A stretch of DNA of 64,000 bases from Megachile rotundata (lineage: Eukaryota; Arthropoda; Insecta; Hymenoptera; Megachilidae), in assembly GCF_050947335.1 (NCBI RefSeq), contig NW_027473368.1, positions 895,095 through 959,094 on the forward strand, written 5' to 3'. The notes under the pieces are model-generated. The model had not been told where the DNA came from and did not search any database. It saw only the letters and a list, made by a program, of their open reading frames with translations. Below, piece after piece: positions 17,501-33,400 of this stretch. A program made the position numbers and the translations under genes. Within the stretch, counting starts at the first letter, position 1. Each line of letters opens with the position of its first letter.

Positions 17501-20500
17501 AACACAATCATACGATGACAATCAAACAATTACTACTATACAATCACAATCATACAAAAACAATCATACAATCACAATCACACATTCACAATCATACAAT
17601 CACAGTCATACATTCACAAACATACAATCACAATCATACAATCACAATCATACAATCACAACAATACAATCACAATCATGCAATCTCAATCATACAATCG
17701 CAATCATACAATCACAATCATACCATCACAATCATACAATCACAATCATACAAACACAATCATACAATCACAATCATACTATCGCAATCATACAATCACA
17801 ATCGTACAATCACAATCATACAATCACAATCATTCAATCACAATCATGCAATCACAATCATACAATCACCATCATACAATCACAATCATACAATCACAAT
17901 CATGCAATCACAATCATACAATCACAATCATACAATCACAATCATGCCATCCCAATCATACAATCACAATCACACAATCGCAATCATACAATCACAATCA
18001 TACAAAAACAATGATACAATCACAATCATACAATCACAATCATACTATCGCAATCATACAATCACAATCGTACAATCACAATCATACAATCACAATCATT
18101 CAATCAGAATCATGCAATCACAATCATACAATCACAATCATACAATCACAATCATACAATCACAATCATGCAATCACAATCATACAATCACAATCATACA
18201 ATCACAATCATACCATCCCAATCATACAATCACAATCGCACAATCGCAATCATACAATCACAATCATACAAAAACAATGATACAATCACAATCATACAAT
18301 CACAATCATACAATCACAATCATACAATCACAATCATACGATCACAATCATACGAAGACAATCATACAATTACTACTATAAAATCACAATCATACAAAAA
18401 CAATCATATAATCACAGTCATACAATCTCAATCATACAATCACAATCATACATTCACAATCATACAATCACAATCATACAATCACAATCACACAATCGCA
18501 ATCATACAATCACAATCATTCAAAAACAATGATACAATCACAATCATGCAATCACAATCATACAATCACAATCATACGATCACAATCATACGAAGACAAT
18601 CATACAATTACTACTATACAATCGCAATCATACAAAAACAATCATACAAACACAATCATACGATGACAATCATAAAATTACTACTATACAATCACAATCA
18701 TACAAAAACAATCATACAATCACAATCACACATTCACAATCATACAATCACAGTCATACATTCACAAACATACAATCACAATCATACAATCACAATCATA
18801 CAATCACAATAATACAATCACAATCATGCAATCTCAATCATACAATCACAATCATACAATCACAATCACACAATCCCAATCATACTATCGCAATCATACA
18901 ATGACAATCATACAACCACAAGCATAGAATCACAATCATACAATCACAATCATACTATCGCAATGATACAATCACAATCATACAACCACAATCATACAAT
19001 CACAATCATACAATCACAATCATGCAATCACAATCATACAATCACAATCATACAATCACAATCATACCATCCCAATCATACAATCACAATCGCACAATCG
19101 CAATCATACAATCACAATCGTACAATCACAATCATACAATCACAATCATACCATCCCAATCATACAATCACAATCACACAGTCGCAATCATACAATCACA
19201 ATCATACAAAAACAATGATACAATCACAATCATACAATCACAATCATACAATCACAATCATACAATCACAATCATACGATCACAATCATACGAAGACATT
19301 CATACAATTACTACTATACAATCACAATCATACAAAAACAATCATACAATCACAGTCTTACAATCACAATCATACAATCACAATCATACAATCACAATCA
19401 TACAATCACAATCATACAATCACAATCATACAATCACAATCATACTATCGCAATCATACAATCACAATCGTACAATCACAATCATACAAAAACAATGATA
19501 CAATTGCAATCATACAATTCAAATCATACAATCACAATCATACAATCACAATCATACAATCACAATCATACGATCACAATCATACGAAGACAATCATACA
19601 ATTACTACTATACAATCACAATCATACAAAAACAATCATACAATCACAATCATACAATCCCAATCATACAATCACAATCATACATTCACAATCATACAAT
19701 CACAATCATACAATCACAATCATACAATCACAATAATACAATCACAATCATACAATCTCAATCATACAATCGCAATCATACAATCACAATCATACAATCA
19801 CAATCATACAATCACAATCATACAATCACAATAATACAATCACAATCATACAATCTCAATCATACAATCACAATCATACAATCACAATCATACAATCACA
19901 ATCACACAATCGCAATCATACAATCGCAATCATACAATCACAATCATACAATCACAATCATACAATCACAATCATACCATCCCAATCATACAATCACAAT
20001 CACACAATCGCAATCATACAATCACAATCATACAAAAACAATGATACAATCACAATCATACAATCACAATCATACAATCACAATCATACAATCACAATCA
20101 TACAATCACAATCATACAATCACAATCATACGATCACAATCATACGAAGACAATCATACAATTACTACTATACAATCACAATCATACAAAAACAATCATA
20201 CAATCACAGTCATACAATCACAATCATACAATCACAATCATACATTCACAATCATACAATCACAATCATACAATCACAACAATACAATCACAATCATGCA
20301 ATCTCAATCATACAATCACAATCATACAATCACAATCATACAATCACAACAATACAATCACAATCATGCAATCTCAATCATACAATCACAATCATACAAT
20401 CACAATCACACAATCGCAATCATACAATCACAATCATACAAGGACAATGATACAATCACAATCATACAATCACAATCATACAATCACAATCGTACAATCA

Positions 20501-23500
20501 CAATAATACAATCACAATCATGCAATCTCAATCATACAATCACAATCATACAATCACAATCACACAATCCCAATCATACTACCGCAATCATACAATCACA
20601 ATCATACAACCACAATCATAGAATCACAATCATACAATCACAATCATACTATCGCAATGATACAATCACAATCATACAACCACAATCATACGAAGACAAT
20701 CATACAATTACTACTATACAATCACAATCATACAAAAACAATCATACAATCACAATCATACGATGACAATCCTACAATTACTACTATACAATCACAATCA
20801 CACAAAAACAATCATACAATCACAATCATACAATCACAATCATACAATCACAATCATACATTCCCAATCATACAATCACAATCATACAATCACAATCATA
20901 CAATCACAATCATATGATCACAATCATACAATCACAATCATACAATCACAATCATACAATCACAATCATATGATCACAATCAAACAATCACAATGATACA
21001 ATCACAATCATACAATCACAATCATACAATCACAATCATACAATCACAATCATGCAATCACAATCATACAATCACAATCATACAATCACAATCATACCAT
21101 CTCAATCATACAATCACAATCACACAATCGCAATCATACAATCACAATCACACAATCGCAATCATACAATCTCAATCATACAAAAACAATGATACAATCA
21201 CAATCTTACAATCACAATCATACAATCACAATCATACAATCACAATCATACGATCACAATCATACGAAGACAATCATACAATTACTACTATACAATCACA
21301 ATCATACAAAAACAATCATACAATCACAGTCATACAATCACAATCATACAATCACAATCATACATTCACAATCATACAATCACAATCATACAATCACAAT
21401 CATACGATCACAATCATACGAAGACAATCATACAATTACTACTATACAATCACAATCATACAAAAACAATCATACAAACACAATCATACGATGACAATCA
21501 TACAATTACTACTATACAATCACAATCATACAAAAACAGTCATACAATCACAATCACACATTCACAATCATACAATCACAGTCATACATTCACAAACATA
21601 CAATCACAATCATACAATCACAATCATACAATCACAATAATACAATCACAATCATGCAATCTCAATCATACAATCACAATCATACAATCACAATCACACA
21701 ATCCCAATCATACTATCGCAATCATACAATCACGATCATACAATCACAATCATACAATCACAATCATACTATCGCAATGATACAATCACAATCATACAAC
21801 CACAATCATACGAAGACAATCATACAATTACTACTATACAATCACAATCATACAAAAACAATCATACAATCACAATCATACGATGACAATCCTACAATTA
21901 CTACTATACAATCACAATCACACAAAAACAATCATACAATCACAATCATACAATCACAATCATACAAATACAATCATACATTCACAATCATACAATCACA
22001 ATCATACAATCACAATCATATGATCACAATCAAACAATCACAATGATACAATCACAATCATACAATCACAATCATACAATCACAATCATACAATCACAAA
22101 CATACGATCACAATCATACGAAGACAATCATACAATTACTACTATACAATCACAATCATACAAAAACAATCATACAATCACAATCATACGATGACAATCC
22201 TACAATTACTACTATACAATCACAATCACACAAAAACAATCATACAATCACAATCATACAATCACAATCATACAATCACAATCATACATTCCCAATCATA
22301 CAATCACAATCATACAATCACAATCATACAATCACAATCATATGATCACAATCATACAATCACAATCATACAATCACAATCATACAATCACAATCATATG
22401 ATCACAATCAAACAATCACAATGATACAATCACAATCATACAATCACAATCATACAATCACAATCATACAATCACAATCATGCAATCACAATCATACAAT
22501 CACAATCATACAATCACAATCATACCATCTCAATCATACAATCACAATCACACAATCGCAATCATACAATCACAATCACACAATCGCAATCATACAATCT
22601 CAATCATACAAAAACAATGATACAATCACAATCTTACAATCACAATCATACAATCACAATCATACAATCACAATCATACGATCACAATCATACGAAGACA
22701 ATCATACAATTACTACTATACAATCACAATCATACAAAAACAATCATACAATCACAGTCATACAATCACAATCATACAATCACAATCATACATTCACAAT
22801 CATACAATCACAATCATACAATCACAATCATACGATCACAATCATACGAAGACAATCATACAATTACTACTATACAATCACAATCATACAAAAACAATCA
22901 TACAAACACAATCATACGATGACAATCATACAATTACTACTATACAATCACAATCATACAAAAACAGTCATACAATCACAATCACACATTCACAATCATA
23001 CAATCACAGTCATACATTCACAAACATACAATCACAATCATACAATCACAATCATACAATCACAATAATACAATCACAATCATGCAATCTCAATCATACA
23101 ATCACAATCATACAATCACAATCACACAATCCCAATCATACTATCGCAATCATACAATCACGATCATACAATCACAATCATACAATCACAATCATACTAT
23201 CGCAATGATACAATCACAATCATACAACCACAATCATACGAAGACAATCATACAATTACTACTATACAATCACAATCATACAAAAACAATCATACAATCA
23301 CAATCATACGATGACAATCCTACAATTACTACTATACAATCACAATCACACAAAAACAATCATACAATCACAATCATACAATCACAATCATACAAATACA
23401 ATCATACATTCACAATCATACAATCACAATCATACAATCACAATCATATGATCACAATCAAACAATCACAATGATACAATCACAATCATACAATCACAAT

Positions 23501-23520
23501 CATACAATCACAATCATACA
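14569..23520. repeat. 9.55 kb higher-order duplication, copy B
   Basis: This is the second copy of the 5,021-14,420 segment in the same orientation and directly adjacent, so the pair is a head-to-tail tandem. It lacks the 434 bp corresponding to about 6,241-6,675 of copy A; the join lies near 15,789-15,815, inside ordinary units. Homology to copy A fades at about 23,520, where copy A (near 14,420) jumps to another point of the 1,428-bp block and copy B continues. All deviations from copy A are multiples of 14 bp or single substitutions. Confidence 0.85.
20685..22112. repeat. 1,428-bp higher-order block, copy B1
   Basis: This is the copy of A1 carried by copy B of the 9.55 kb duplication, at a shift of 9,114 bp. 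Its variant order matches A1 without a visible difference along the markers compared. Confidence 0.8.
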
Positions 23521-23540
23521 ATCACAAACATACGATCACA
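22113..23540. repeat. 1,428-bp higher-order block, copy B2
   Basis: This block matches B1 at exactly 1,428 bp and A2 apart from the one-unit difference. A third block starts at 23,541 with the same acgaagac unit (a match at 23,546) but shows caatgatac where the others have caatcatac, and departs from the pattern within about 100 bp. Confidence 0.78.
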
Positions 23541-24589
23541 ATCATACGAAGACAATGATACAATTACTACTATACAATCACAATCATACAAAAGCAATCA
23601 TACAATCACAATCATACGATGACAATCATACAATTACTACTATACAATCGCAATCATACAAAAACAATCATACAATCACAATCATACAATCACAATCATA
23701 CAATCACAATCATACAAACACAATCATACAATCACAATCATACTATCGCAATCATACAATCACAATCGTACAATCACAATCATACAATCACAATCATTCA
23801 ATCACAATCATGCAATCACAATCATACAATCACAATCATACAATCACAATCATACAATCACAATCATGCAATCACAGTCATACAATCACAATCATACAAT
23901 CACAATCATACCATCCCAATCATACAATCACAATCACACAATCGCAATCATACAATCTCAATCATACAAAAACAATGATACAATCACAATCATACAATCA
24001 CAATCATACAATCACAATCATACATACACAACCATACGATCACAATCATACGAAGACAATCATACAATTACTACTATACAATCACAATCATACAAATACA
24101 ATCATACAATCACAGTCATACAATCACAATCATACAATCACAATCATACATTCACAATCATACAATCACAATAATACAATCACAATCATACAATCTCGAT
24201 CATACAATCACAATCATACAATCACAATCATACAATCACAATCATACAATCACAATCATACAATCACAATCATACAATTACTACTATACAATCACAATCA
24301 TACGAAAACAATCATACAATCACAATCATACGATCACAATCATACGAAGACAATCATACAATTACTACTATACAACCACAATCATACGAAAACAATCATA
24401 CAATCACAATCATACGATGACAATCATACAATTACTACTATACAATCACAATCATACAAAAACAATCATACAATCACAATCATACAACCACAATCATACA
24501 ATCACAATCATACATTCACAATCATACAATCACAATCATACAATCGCAATCATACAATTCAAATCATACAATCACAATCATACAATCAC
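23541..24589. repeat. Link segment with a third partial 1,428-bp block, no gene
   Basis: It starts as a 1,428-bp block and then becomes a mosaic of L cassettes: a tacaaacac/caatcgtac/cattcaatc run near 23.7 kb, a cataccatccc cassette near 23.91 kb, catacatacacaacc near 24.01 kb, and an unusual spot near 24,270-24,390 with three attactactatac variants close together and a catacgaaaac variant. Nothing non-repetitive is present. Confidence 0.75.
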
Positions 24590-26521
24590 AATCATACAAT
24601 CACAATCATACAAACACAATCATACAATCACAATCATACTATCGCAATCATACAATCACAATCGTACAATCACAATCATACAATCACAATCATTCAATCA
24701 CAATCATGCAATCACAATCAAACAATCACAATCATACAATCACAATCGTACAATCACAATCATGCAATCACAATCATACAATCACAATCATACAATCACA
24801 ATCATACCATCACAATCATACAGGCACAATCATAAAATCACAATCATAGAATCACAATCATACAAAAACAATCATGCAATCACAATCATGTAATCACAAT
24901 CGTACAATCGCAATCGAACAATCAGAAACATATGATCACAATCATACAATCACAATCATACAATCTCAGTCATACACGCGCCATCTTACAATCACAATCA
25001 TACAATCACAATCATACAATCACAATCATACAATCACAATCATACAATCACAATCATACAATCACAATCATACAATCACAATCATACAATCACAATCATA
25101 CAATCACAATCATACAATCACAATCATACAATCACAATCATACTATCGCAATCATACAATCACTATCATACAATCACAATCATACAATCACAATCATACA
25201 ATCACAATAATACAATCACAATCATACAATCTCAATCATACAATCGCAATCATACAATCACAATCATACAATCACAATCATACAATCACAATCATACAAA
25301 CACAATCATACAATCACAATCATACTATCGCAATCATACAATCACAATCGTACAATCACAATCATACAATCACAATCATTCAATCACAATCATGCAATCA
25401 CAATCATACAATCACAATCATACAATCACAATCGTACAATCACAATCATGCAATCACAATCATACAATCACAATCATGCAATCACAATCATGCAATCACA
25501 ATCATACCATCCCAATCATACAATCACAATCACACAATCGCAATCATACAATCACAATCATACAAAAACAATGATACAATCACAATCATACAATCACAAT
25601 CATACAATCACAATCATACAATCACAATCATACGATCACAATCATACGAAGACAATCATACAATTACTACTATACAATCACAATCCTACAAAAACAATCA
25701 TACAATCACAGTCATACAATCACAATCATACAATCATAATCATACATTCACAATCATACAGTCACAATCATACAATCACAATCATACAATCACAATAATA
25801 CAATCACAATCATACAATCTCAATCATACAATCACAATCATACAATCACAATCATACAATCACAATCACACAATCGCAATCATACAATCACAATCATACA
25901 AAAACAATGATACAATCACAATCATGCAATCACAATCATACAATCACAATCATATGATCACAATCAAACAATCACAATGATACAATCACAATCATACAAT
26001 CACAATCATACAATCACAATCATACAATCACAATCATACGATCACAATCATACGAAGACAATCATACAATTACTACTATACAATCACAATCATTCAAAAG
26101 CAATCATACAATCACAATCATACGATGACAATCATGCAATTACTACTATACAATCACAATCATACAAAAACAATCATACAATCACAATCATACAACCACA
26201 ATCATACAATCACAATCATACATTCACAATCATACAATCACAATCATACAATCACAATCATACAATCACAGTAATACAATCACAATCATACAATCTCAAT
26301 ATTACAATCGCAATCATACAATCACAATCATACAATCACAATCATACAATCACAATCATACAATCACAATCATACAAACACAATCATACAATCACAATCA
26401 TACTATCGCAATCATACAATCACAATCGTACAATCACAATCATACAATCACAATCATTCAATCACAATCATGCAATCACAATCATACAATCACCATCATA
26501 CAATCACAATCATACAATCAC
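24590..26521. repeat. 1.93 kb higher-order duplication, copy 1
   Basis: The order of variants, including caggcac at 24,821, cgcgcc at 24,977, the pair of catgcaatc units near 25.45-25.49 kb and catatgatc near 25.95 kb, is repeated 1,932 bp downstream. After the homogeneous run near 25.0-25.14 kb the shift is 1,904 bp, so copy 2 has two fewer units in that run. The left edge is uncertain by a few units. Confidence 0.8.
24800..25040. repeat. CGCGCC-bearing block, copy 2 of 3
   Basis: This is the same block as at 2,960-3,200, with CGCGCC at 24,977-24,982. At the four positions that separate it from the 3 kb copy it agrees with the copy at 26.7 kb, so the 24.8/26.7 kb pair split later. It is followed by a homogeneous run of about 11 consensus units. 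Confidence 0.8.
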
Positions 26522-28420
26522 AATCATACAATCACAATCATACAAACACAATCATACAATCACAATCATACTATCGCAATCATACAATCACAATCGTACA
26601 ATCACAATCATACAATCACAATCATTCAATCACAATCATGCAATCACAATCATACAATCACAATCATACAATCACAATCGTACAATCACAATCATGCAAT
26701 CACAATCATATAATCACAATCATACAATCACAATCATACCATCACAATCATACAGGCACAATCATAAAATCACAATCATAGAATCACAATCATACAAAAA
26801 CAATCATGCAATCACAATCATGTAATCACAATCGTACAATCGCAATCGAACAATCAGAAACATATGATCACAATCATACAATCACAATCATACAATCTCA
26901 GTCATACACGCGCCATCTTACAATCACAATCATACAATCACAATCATACAATCACAATCATACAATCACAATCATACAATCACAATCATACAATCACAAT
27001 CATACAATCACAATCATACAATCACAATCATACAATCACAATCATACTATCGCAATCATACAATCACTATCATACAATCACAATCATACAATCACAATCA
27101 TACAATCACAATAATACAATCACAATCATACAATCTCAATCATACAATCGCAATCATACAATCACAATCATACAATCACAATCATACAATCACAATCATA
27201 CAAACACAATCATACAATCACAATCATACTATCGCAATCATACAATCACAATCGTACAATCACAATCATACAATCACAATCATTCAATCACAATCATGCA
27301 ATCACAATCATATATTCACAATCATACAATCACAATCGTACAATCACAATCATGCAATCACAATCATACAATCACAATCATGCAATCACAATCATGCAAT
27401 CACAATCATACCATCCCAATCATACAATCACAATCACACAATCGCAATCATACAATCACAATCATACAAAAACAATGATACAATCACAATCATACAATCA
27501 CAATCATACAATCACAATCATACAATCACAATCATACGATCACAATCATACGAAGACAATCATACAATTACTACTATACAATCACAATCCTACAAAAACA
27601 ATCATACAATCACAGTCATACAATCACAATCATACAATCATAATCATACATTCACAATCATACAGTCACAATCATACAATCACAATCATACAATCACAAT
27701 AATACAATCACAATCATACAATCTCAATCATACAATCACAATCATACAATCACAATCATACAATCACAATCACACAATCGCAATCATACAATCACAATCA
27801 TACAAAAACAATGATACAATCACAATCATGCAATCACAATCATACAATCACAATCATATGATCACAATCAAACAATCACAATGATACAATCACAATCATA
27901 CAATCACAATCATACAATCACAATCATACAATCACAATCATACAATCACAATCATACGATCACAATCATACGAAGACAATCATACAATTACTACTATACA
28001 ATCACAATCATTCAAAAGCAATCATACAATCACAATCATACGATGACAATCATGCAATTACTACTATACAATCACAATCATACAAAAACAATCATACAAT
28101 CACAATCATACAACCACAATCATACAATCACAATCATACATTCACAATCATACAATCACAATCATACAATCACAATCATACAATCACAATAATACAATCA
28201 CAATCATACAATCTCAATATTACAATCGCAATCATACAATCACAATCATACAATCACAATCATACAATCACAATCATACAAACACAATCATACAATCACA
28301 ATCATACTATCGCAATCATACAATCACAATCGTACAATCACAATCATACAATCACAATCATTCAATCACAATCATGCAATCACAATCATACAATCACCAT
28401 CATACAATCACAATCATACA
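26522..28420. repeat. 1.93 kb higher-order duplication, copy 2
   Basis: It matches copy 1 marker by marker: caggcac at 26,753, cgcgcc at 26,909, catatgatc near 27.86 kb, and the caatcaccatc unit near 28.39 kb against 26.49 kb. It has lost 28 bp in the homogeneous run between 26.93 and 27.05 kb. Small substitutions distinguish the copies, for example catatattc near 27,310 and a missing catgcaatc spacing near 27.37 kb. Confidence 0.8.
26732..26972. repeat. CGCGCC-bearing block, copy 3 of 3
   Basis: CGCGCC lies at 26,909-26,914, exactly 1,932 bp after copy 2. The block sequence agrees with copy 2 at all diagnostic positions; only the number of consensus units after it differs (two fewer). Confidence 0.8.
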
Positions 28421-29400
28421 ATCACAATCATGCAATCACAATCATACAATCACAATCATACAATCACAATCATACCATCCCAATCATACAATCACAATCA
28501 CACAATCGCAATCATACAATCACAATCATACAAAAACAATGATACAATCACAATCATACAATCACAATCATACAATCACAATCATACAATCACAATCATA
28601 CAATCACAATCATACGATCACAATCATACGAAGACAATCATACAATTACTACTATACAATCACAATCATACAAAAACAATCATACAATCACAGTCATACA
28701 ATCACAATCATACAATCACAATCATACATTCACAATCATACAATCACAATCATACAATCACAATCACACAATCGCAATCATACAATCACAATCATACAAA
28801 AACAATGATACAATCACAATCATGCAATCACAATCATACAATCACAATCATACAATCACAATCATACGATCACAATCATACGAAGACAATCATACAATTA
28901 CTACTATACAATCACAATCATACAAAAACAATCATACAAACACAATCATACGATGACAATCATACAATTACTACTATACAATCACAATCATACAAAAACA
29001 ATCATACAATCACAATCACACATTCACAATCATACAATCACAGTCATACATTCACAAACATACAATCACAATCATACAATCGCAATCATACAATCACAAC
29101 AATACAATCACAATCATGCAATCTCAATCATACAATCACAATCATACAATCACAATCACACAATCGCAATCATACAATCACAATCATACAAGAACAATGA
29201 TACAACCACAATCATACAATCACAATCATACAATCACAATCGTACAATCAAAATCATACAATCACAATCATACAATCACAATCATACTATCGCAATCATA
29301 CAATCACAATCGTACAATCACAATCATACAATCACAATCATTCAATCACAATCATGCAATCACAATCATACAATCACAATCATACAATCACAATCATACA
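28421..29400. repeat. Block shared with 35.3-36.3 kb
   Basis: The variant order here recurs 6,888 bp (492 units) to the right, around 35,309-36,290. Only a few differences were seen, such as cgcaatc for cacaatc near 29,088 and caaccac for caatcac near 29,203. Intervening DNA is not shared in the same order, so this looks like a transferred or retained block and not one period of a regular array. Confidence 0.72.
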
Positions 29401-30629
29401 AAAACAATGATACAATCGCAATCATACAATTCAAATCATACAATTACAATCATACAATCACAATCATACAATCACAATCATACGATCACAATCATACGAA
29501 GACAATCATACAATTACTACTATACAATCACAATCATACAAAAACAATCATACAATCACAATCATACAATCCCAATCATACAATCACAATCATACATTCA
29601 CAATCATACAATCACAATCATACAATCACAATCATACAATCACAATAATACAATCACAATCATACAATCTCAATCATACAATCGCAATCATACAATCACA
29701 ATCATACAATCACAATAATACAATCACAATCATACAAACACAATCATACAATCACAATCATACTATCGCAATCATACAATCACAATCGTACAATCACAAT
29801 CATACAATCACAATCATTCAATCACAATCATGCAATCACAATCATACAAAAACAATGATACAATCACAATCATACAATCACAATCATACAATCACAATCA
29901 TACAATCAGAATCATACAATCACAATCATACCATCCCAATCATACAATCACAATCATACAATCACAATCATACAATCACAATCACACAATCGCAATCATA
30001 CAATCACAATCATACAAAAACAATGATACAATCACAATCATGCAATCACAATCATACAATCACAATCATACGAAGACAATCATACAATTACTACTATACA
30101 ATCAGAATCATACAAAAACAATCATACAAACACAATCATACGATGACAATCATACAATTACTACTATACAATCACAATCATACAAAAACAATCATACAAT
30201 CACAATCACACATTCACAATCATACAATCACAGTCATACATTCACAATCATACAATCACAATCATACAATCACAATCATACAATCACAATAATACAATCA
30301 CAATCATGCAATCTCAATCATACAATCACAATCATACAATCACACTCACACAATCCCAATCACACTATCGCAATCATACAATCACAATCATACAATCACA
30401 ATCATACAATCACAATCATACTATCGCAATGATACAATCACAATCATACAACCACAATCATACGAAGACAATCATACAATTACTACTATACAATCACAAT
30501 CATACAAAAACAATCATACAATCACAATCATACGATGACAATCCTACAATTACTACTATACAATCACAATCACACAAAAACAATCATACAATCACAATCA
30601 TACAATCACAATCATACAATCACAATCAT
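29401..30629. repeat. L-family mosaic, no gene
   Basis: The segment is ordinary satellite with L variants: caattcaaatc near 29.43 kb, caatcagaatc near 29.90 and 30.1 kb, cacactcacac near 30.34 kb, and the cattcacaatc form of the cassette near 30.24 kb, where other copies have cattcacaaac. I see no long unshuffled partner within the window and no unique sequence. Confidence 0.72.
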
Positions 30630-31570
30630 ACATTCACAATCATACAATCACAATCATACAATCACAATCATATGATCACAATCAAACAGTCACAATGATA
30701 CAATCACAATCATACAATCACAATCATACAGTCACAATCATACAATCACAATCATACGATCACAATCATACTATCGCAATCATACAATCACAATCATACT
30801 ATCGCAATCATACAATCACAATCGTACAATCACAATCATACAATCACAATCATTCAATCACAATCATGCAATCATAATCATACAATCACAATCATACAAT
30901 CACAACAATACAATCACAATCATGCAATCTCAATCATACAATCACAATCATACAATCACAATCACACAATCGCAATCATACAATCACAATCATATGATCA
31001 CAATCAAACAATCACAATGATACAATCACAATCATACAATCACAATCATACAATCACAATCATACAATCACAATCATACGATCACAATCATACGAAGACA
31101 ATCATACAATTACTACTATACAATCACAATCATACAAAAGCAATCATACAATCACAATCATACGATGACAATCATACAATTACTACTATACAATCACAAT
31201 CATACATTCACAATCATACAATCACAATCATACAATCACAATCATATGATCACAATCAAACAGTCACAATGATACAATCACAATCATACAATCACAATCA
31301 TACAGTCACAATCATACAATCACAATCATACGATCACAATCATACTATCGCAATCATACAATCACAATCATACTATCGCAATCATACAATCACAATCGTA
31401 CAATCACAATCATACAATCACAATCATTCAATCACAATCATGCAATCATAATCATACAATCACAATCATACAATCACAACAATACAATCACAATCATGCA
31501 ATCTCAATCATACAATCACAATCATACAATCACAATCACACAATCGCAATCATACAATCACAATCATACA
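30630..31570. repeat. 574-bp tandem pair
   Basis: The order catacattc, catatgatc, caaacagtc, caatgatac, catacagtc, catacgatc, two catactatcgc units, cattcaatc, catgcaatcataatc, caacaatac runs from about 30,630 to 30,990. It runs again from about 31,204 to 31,565, a shift of 574 bp (41 units). About 210 bp between the two copies is a normal acgaagac/attactactatac stretch. Confidence 0.75.
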
Positions 31571-31589
31571 AAAACAATGATACAATCAC

Positions 31590-33400
31590 AATCATGCAAT
31601 CACAATCATACAATCACAATCATACGATCACAATCATACGAAGACAATCATACAATTACTACTGTACAATCACAATCATACAAAAACAATCATACAAACA
31701 CAATCATACGATGACAATCATACAGTTACTACTATACAATCACAATCATACAAAAACAATCATACAATCACAATCACACATTCACAATCATACAATCACA
31801 GTCATACATTCACAAACATACAATCACAATCATACAATCACAATCATACAATCACAATAATACAATCACAATCATGCAATCTCAATCATACAATCACAAT
31901 CATACAATCACAATCACACAATCCCAATCATACTATCGCAATCATACAATCACAATCATACAATCACAATCATAGAATCACAATCATACAATCACAATCA
32001 TACTATCGCAATGATACAATCACAATCATACAACCACAATCATACGAAGACAATCATACAATTACTACTATACAATCACAATCATACAAAAACAATCATA
32101 CAATCACAATCATACGATGACAATCCTACAATTACTACTATACAATCACAATCACACAAAAACAATCATACAATCACAATCATACAATCACAATCATACA
32201 ATCACAACAATACAATCACAATCATACAATCTCAATCATACAATCGCAATCATACAATCACAATCATACAATCACCATCATACAATCACAATCATACAAA
32301 CACAATCATACAATCACAATCATACTATCGCAATCATACAATCACAATCGTACAATCACAATCATACAATCACAATCATTCAATCACAATCATGCAATCA
32401 CAATCATACAATCACAATCATACAATCACAATCATACAATCACAATCATGCAATCACAATCATAAAATCACAATCATACAATCACAATCATACCATCCCA
32501 ATCATACAATCACAATCACACAATCGCAATCATACAATCACAATCATACAAAAACAATGATACAATCACAATCATACAATCACAATCATACAATCACAAT
32601 CATACAATCACAATCATACGATCACAATCATACGAAGACAATCATACAATTACTACTATACAATCACAATCATACAAAAACAATCATACAATCACAGTCA
32701 TACAATCACAATCATACAATCACAATCATACATTCACAATCATACAATCACAATCATACAATCACAATCACACAATCGCAATCATACAATCACAATCATA
32801 CAAAAACAATGATACAATCACAATCATGCAACCACAATCATACAATCACAATCATACGATCACAATCATACAAAAACAATGATACAATCACAATCATGCA
32901 ATCACAATCATACAATCACAATCATACGATCACAATCATACGAAGACAATCATACGATTACTACTATACAATCACAATCATACAAAAACAATCATACAAA
33001 CACAATCATACGATGACAATCATACAATTACTACTATACAATCACAATCATACAAAAACAATCATACAATCACAATCACACATTCACAATCATACAATCA
33101 CAGTCATACATTCACAAACATACAATCACAATCATACAATCACAATCATACAATCACAATAATACAATCACAATCATGCAATCTCAATCATACAATCACA
33201 ATCATACAATCACAATCACACAATCCCAATCATACTATCGCAATCATACAATCACAATCATACAATCACAATCATAGAATCACAATCATACAATCACAAT
33301 CATACTATCGCAATGATACAATCACAATCATACAACCACAATCATACGAAGACAATCATACAATTACTACTATACAATCACAATCATACAATCACAATCA
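31590..33400. repeat. 1,302-bp period pair
   Basis: The block from catgcaatc near 31,593 through the cattcacaaacatac cassette to the attactactatac unit near 32,080 recurs 1,302 bp (93 units) later at about 32,895-33,400. Between them lies a cassette with caatcaccatc (32.27 kb), cataaaatc (32.46 kb) and cataccatccc (32.49 kb), as well as a local double of the catacaaaaacaatgatac group near 32.8-32.88 kb. Confidence 0.72.
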
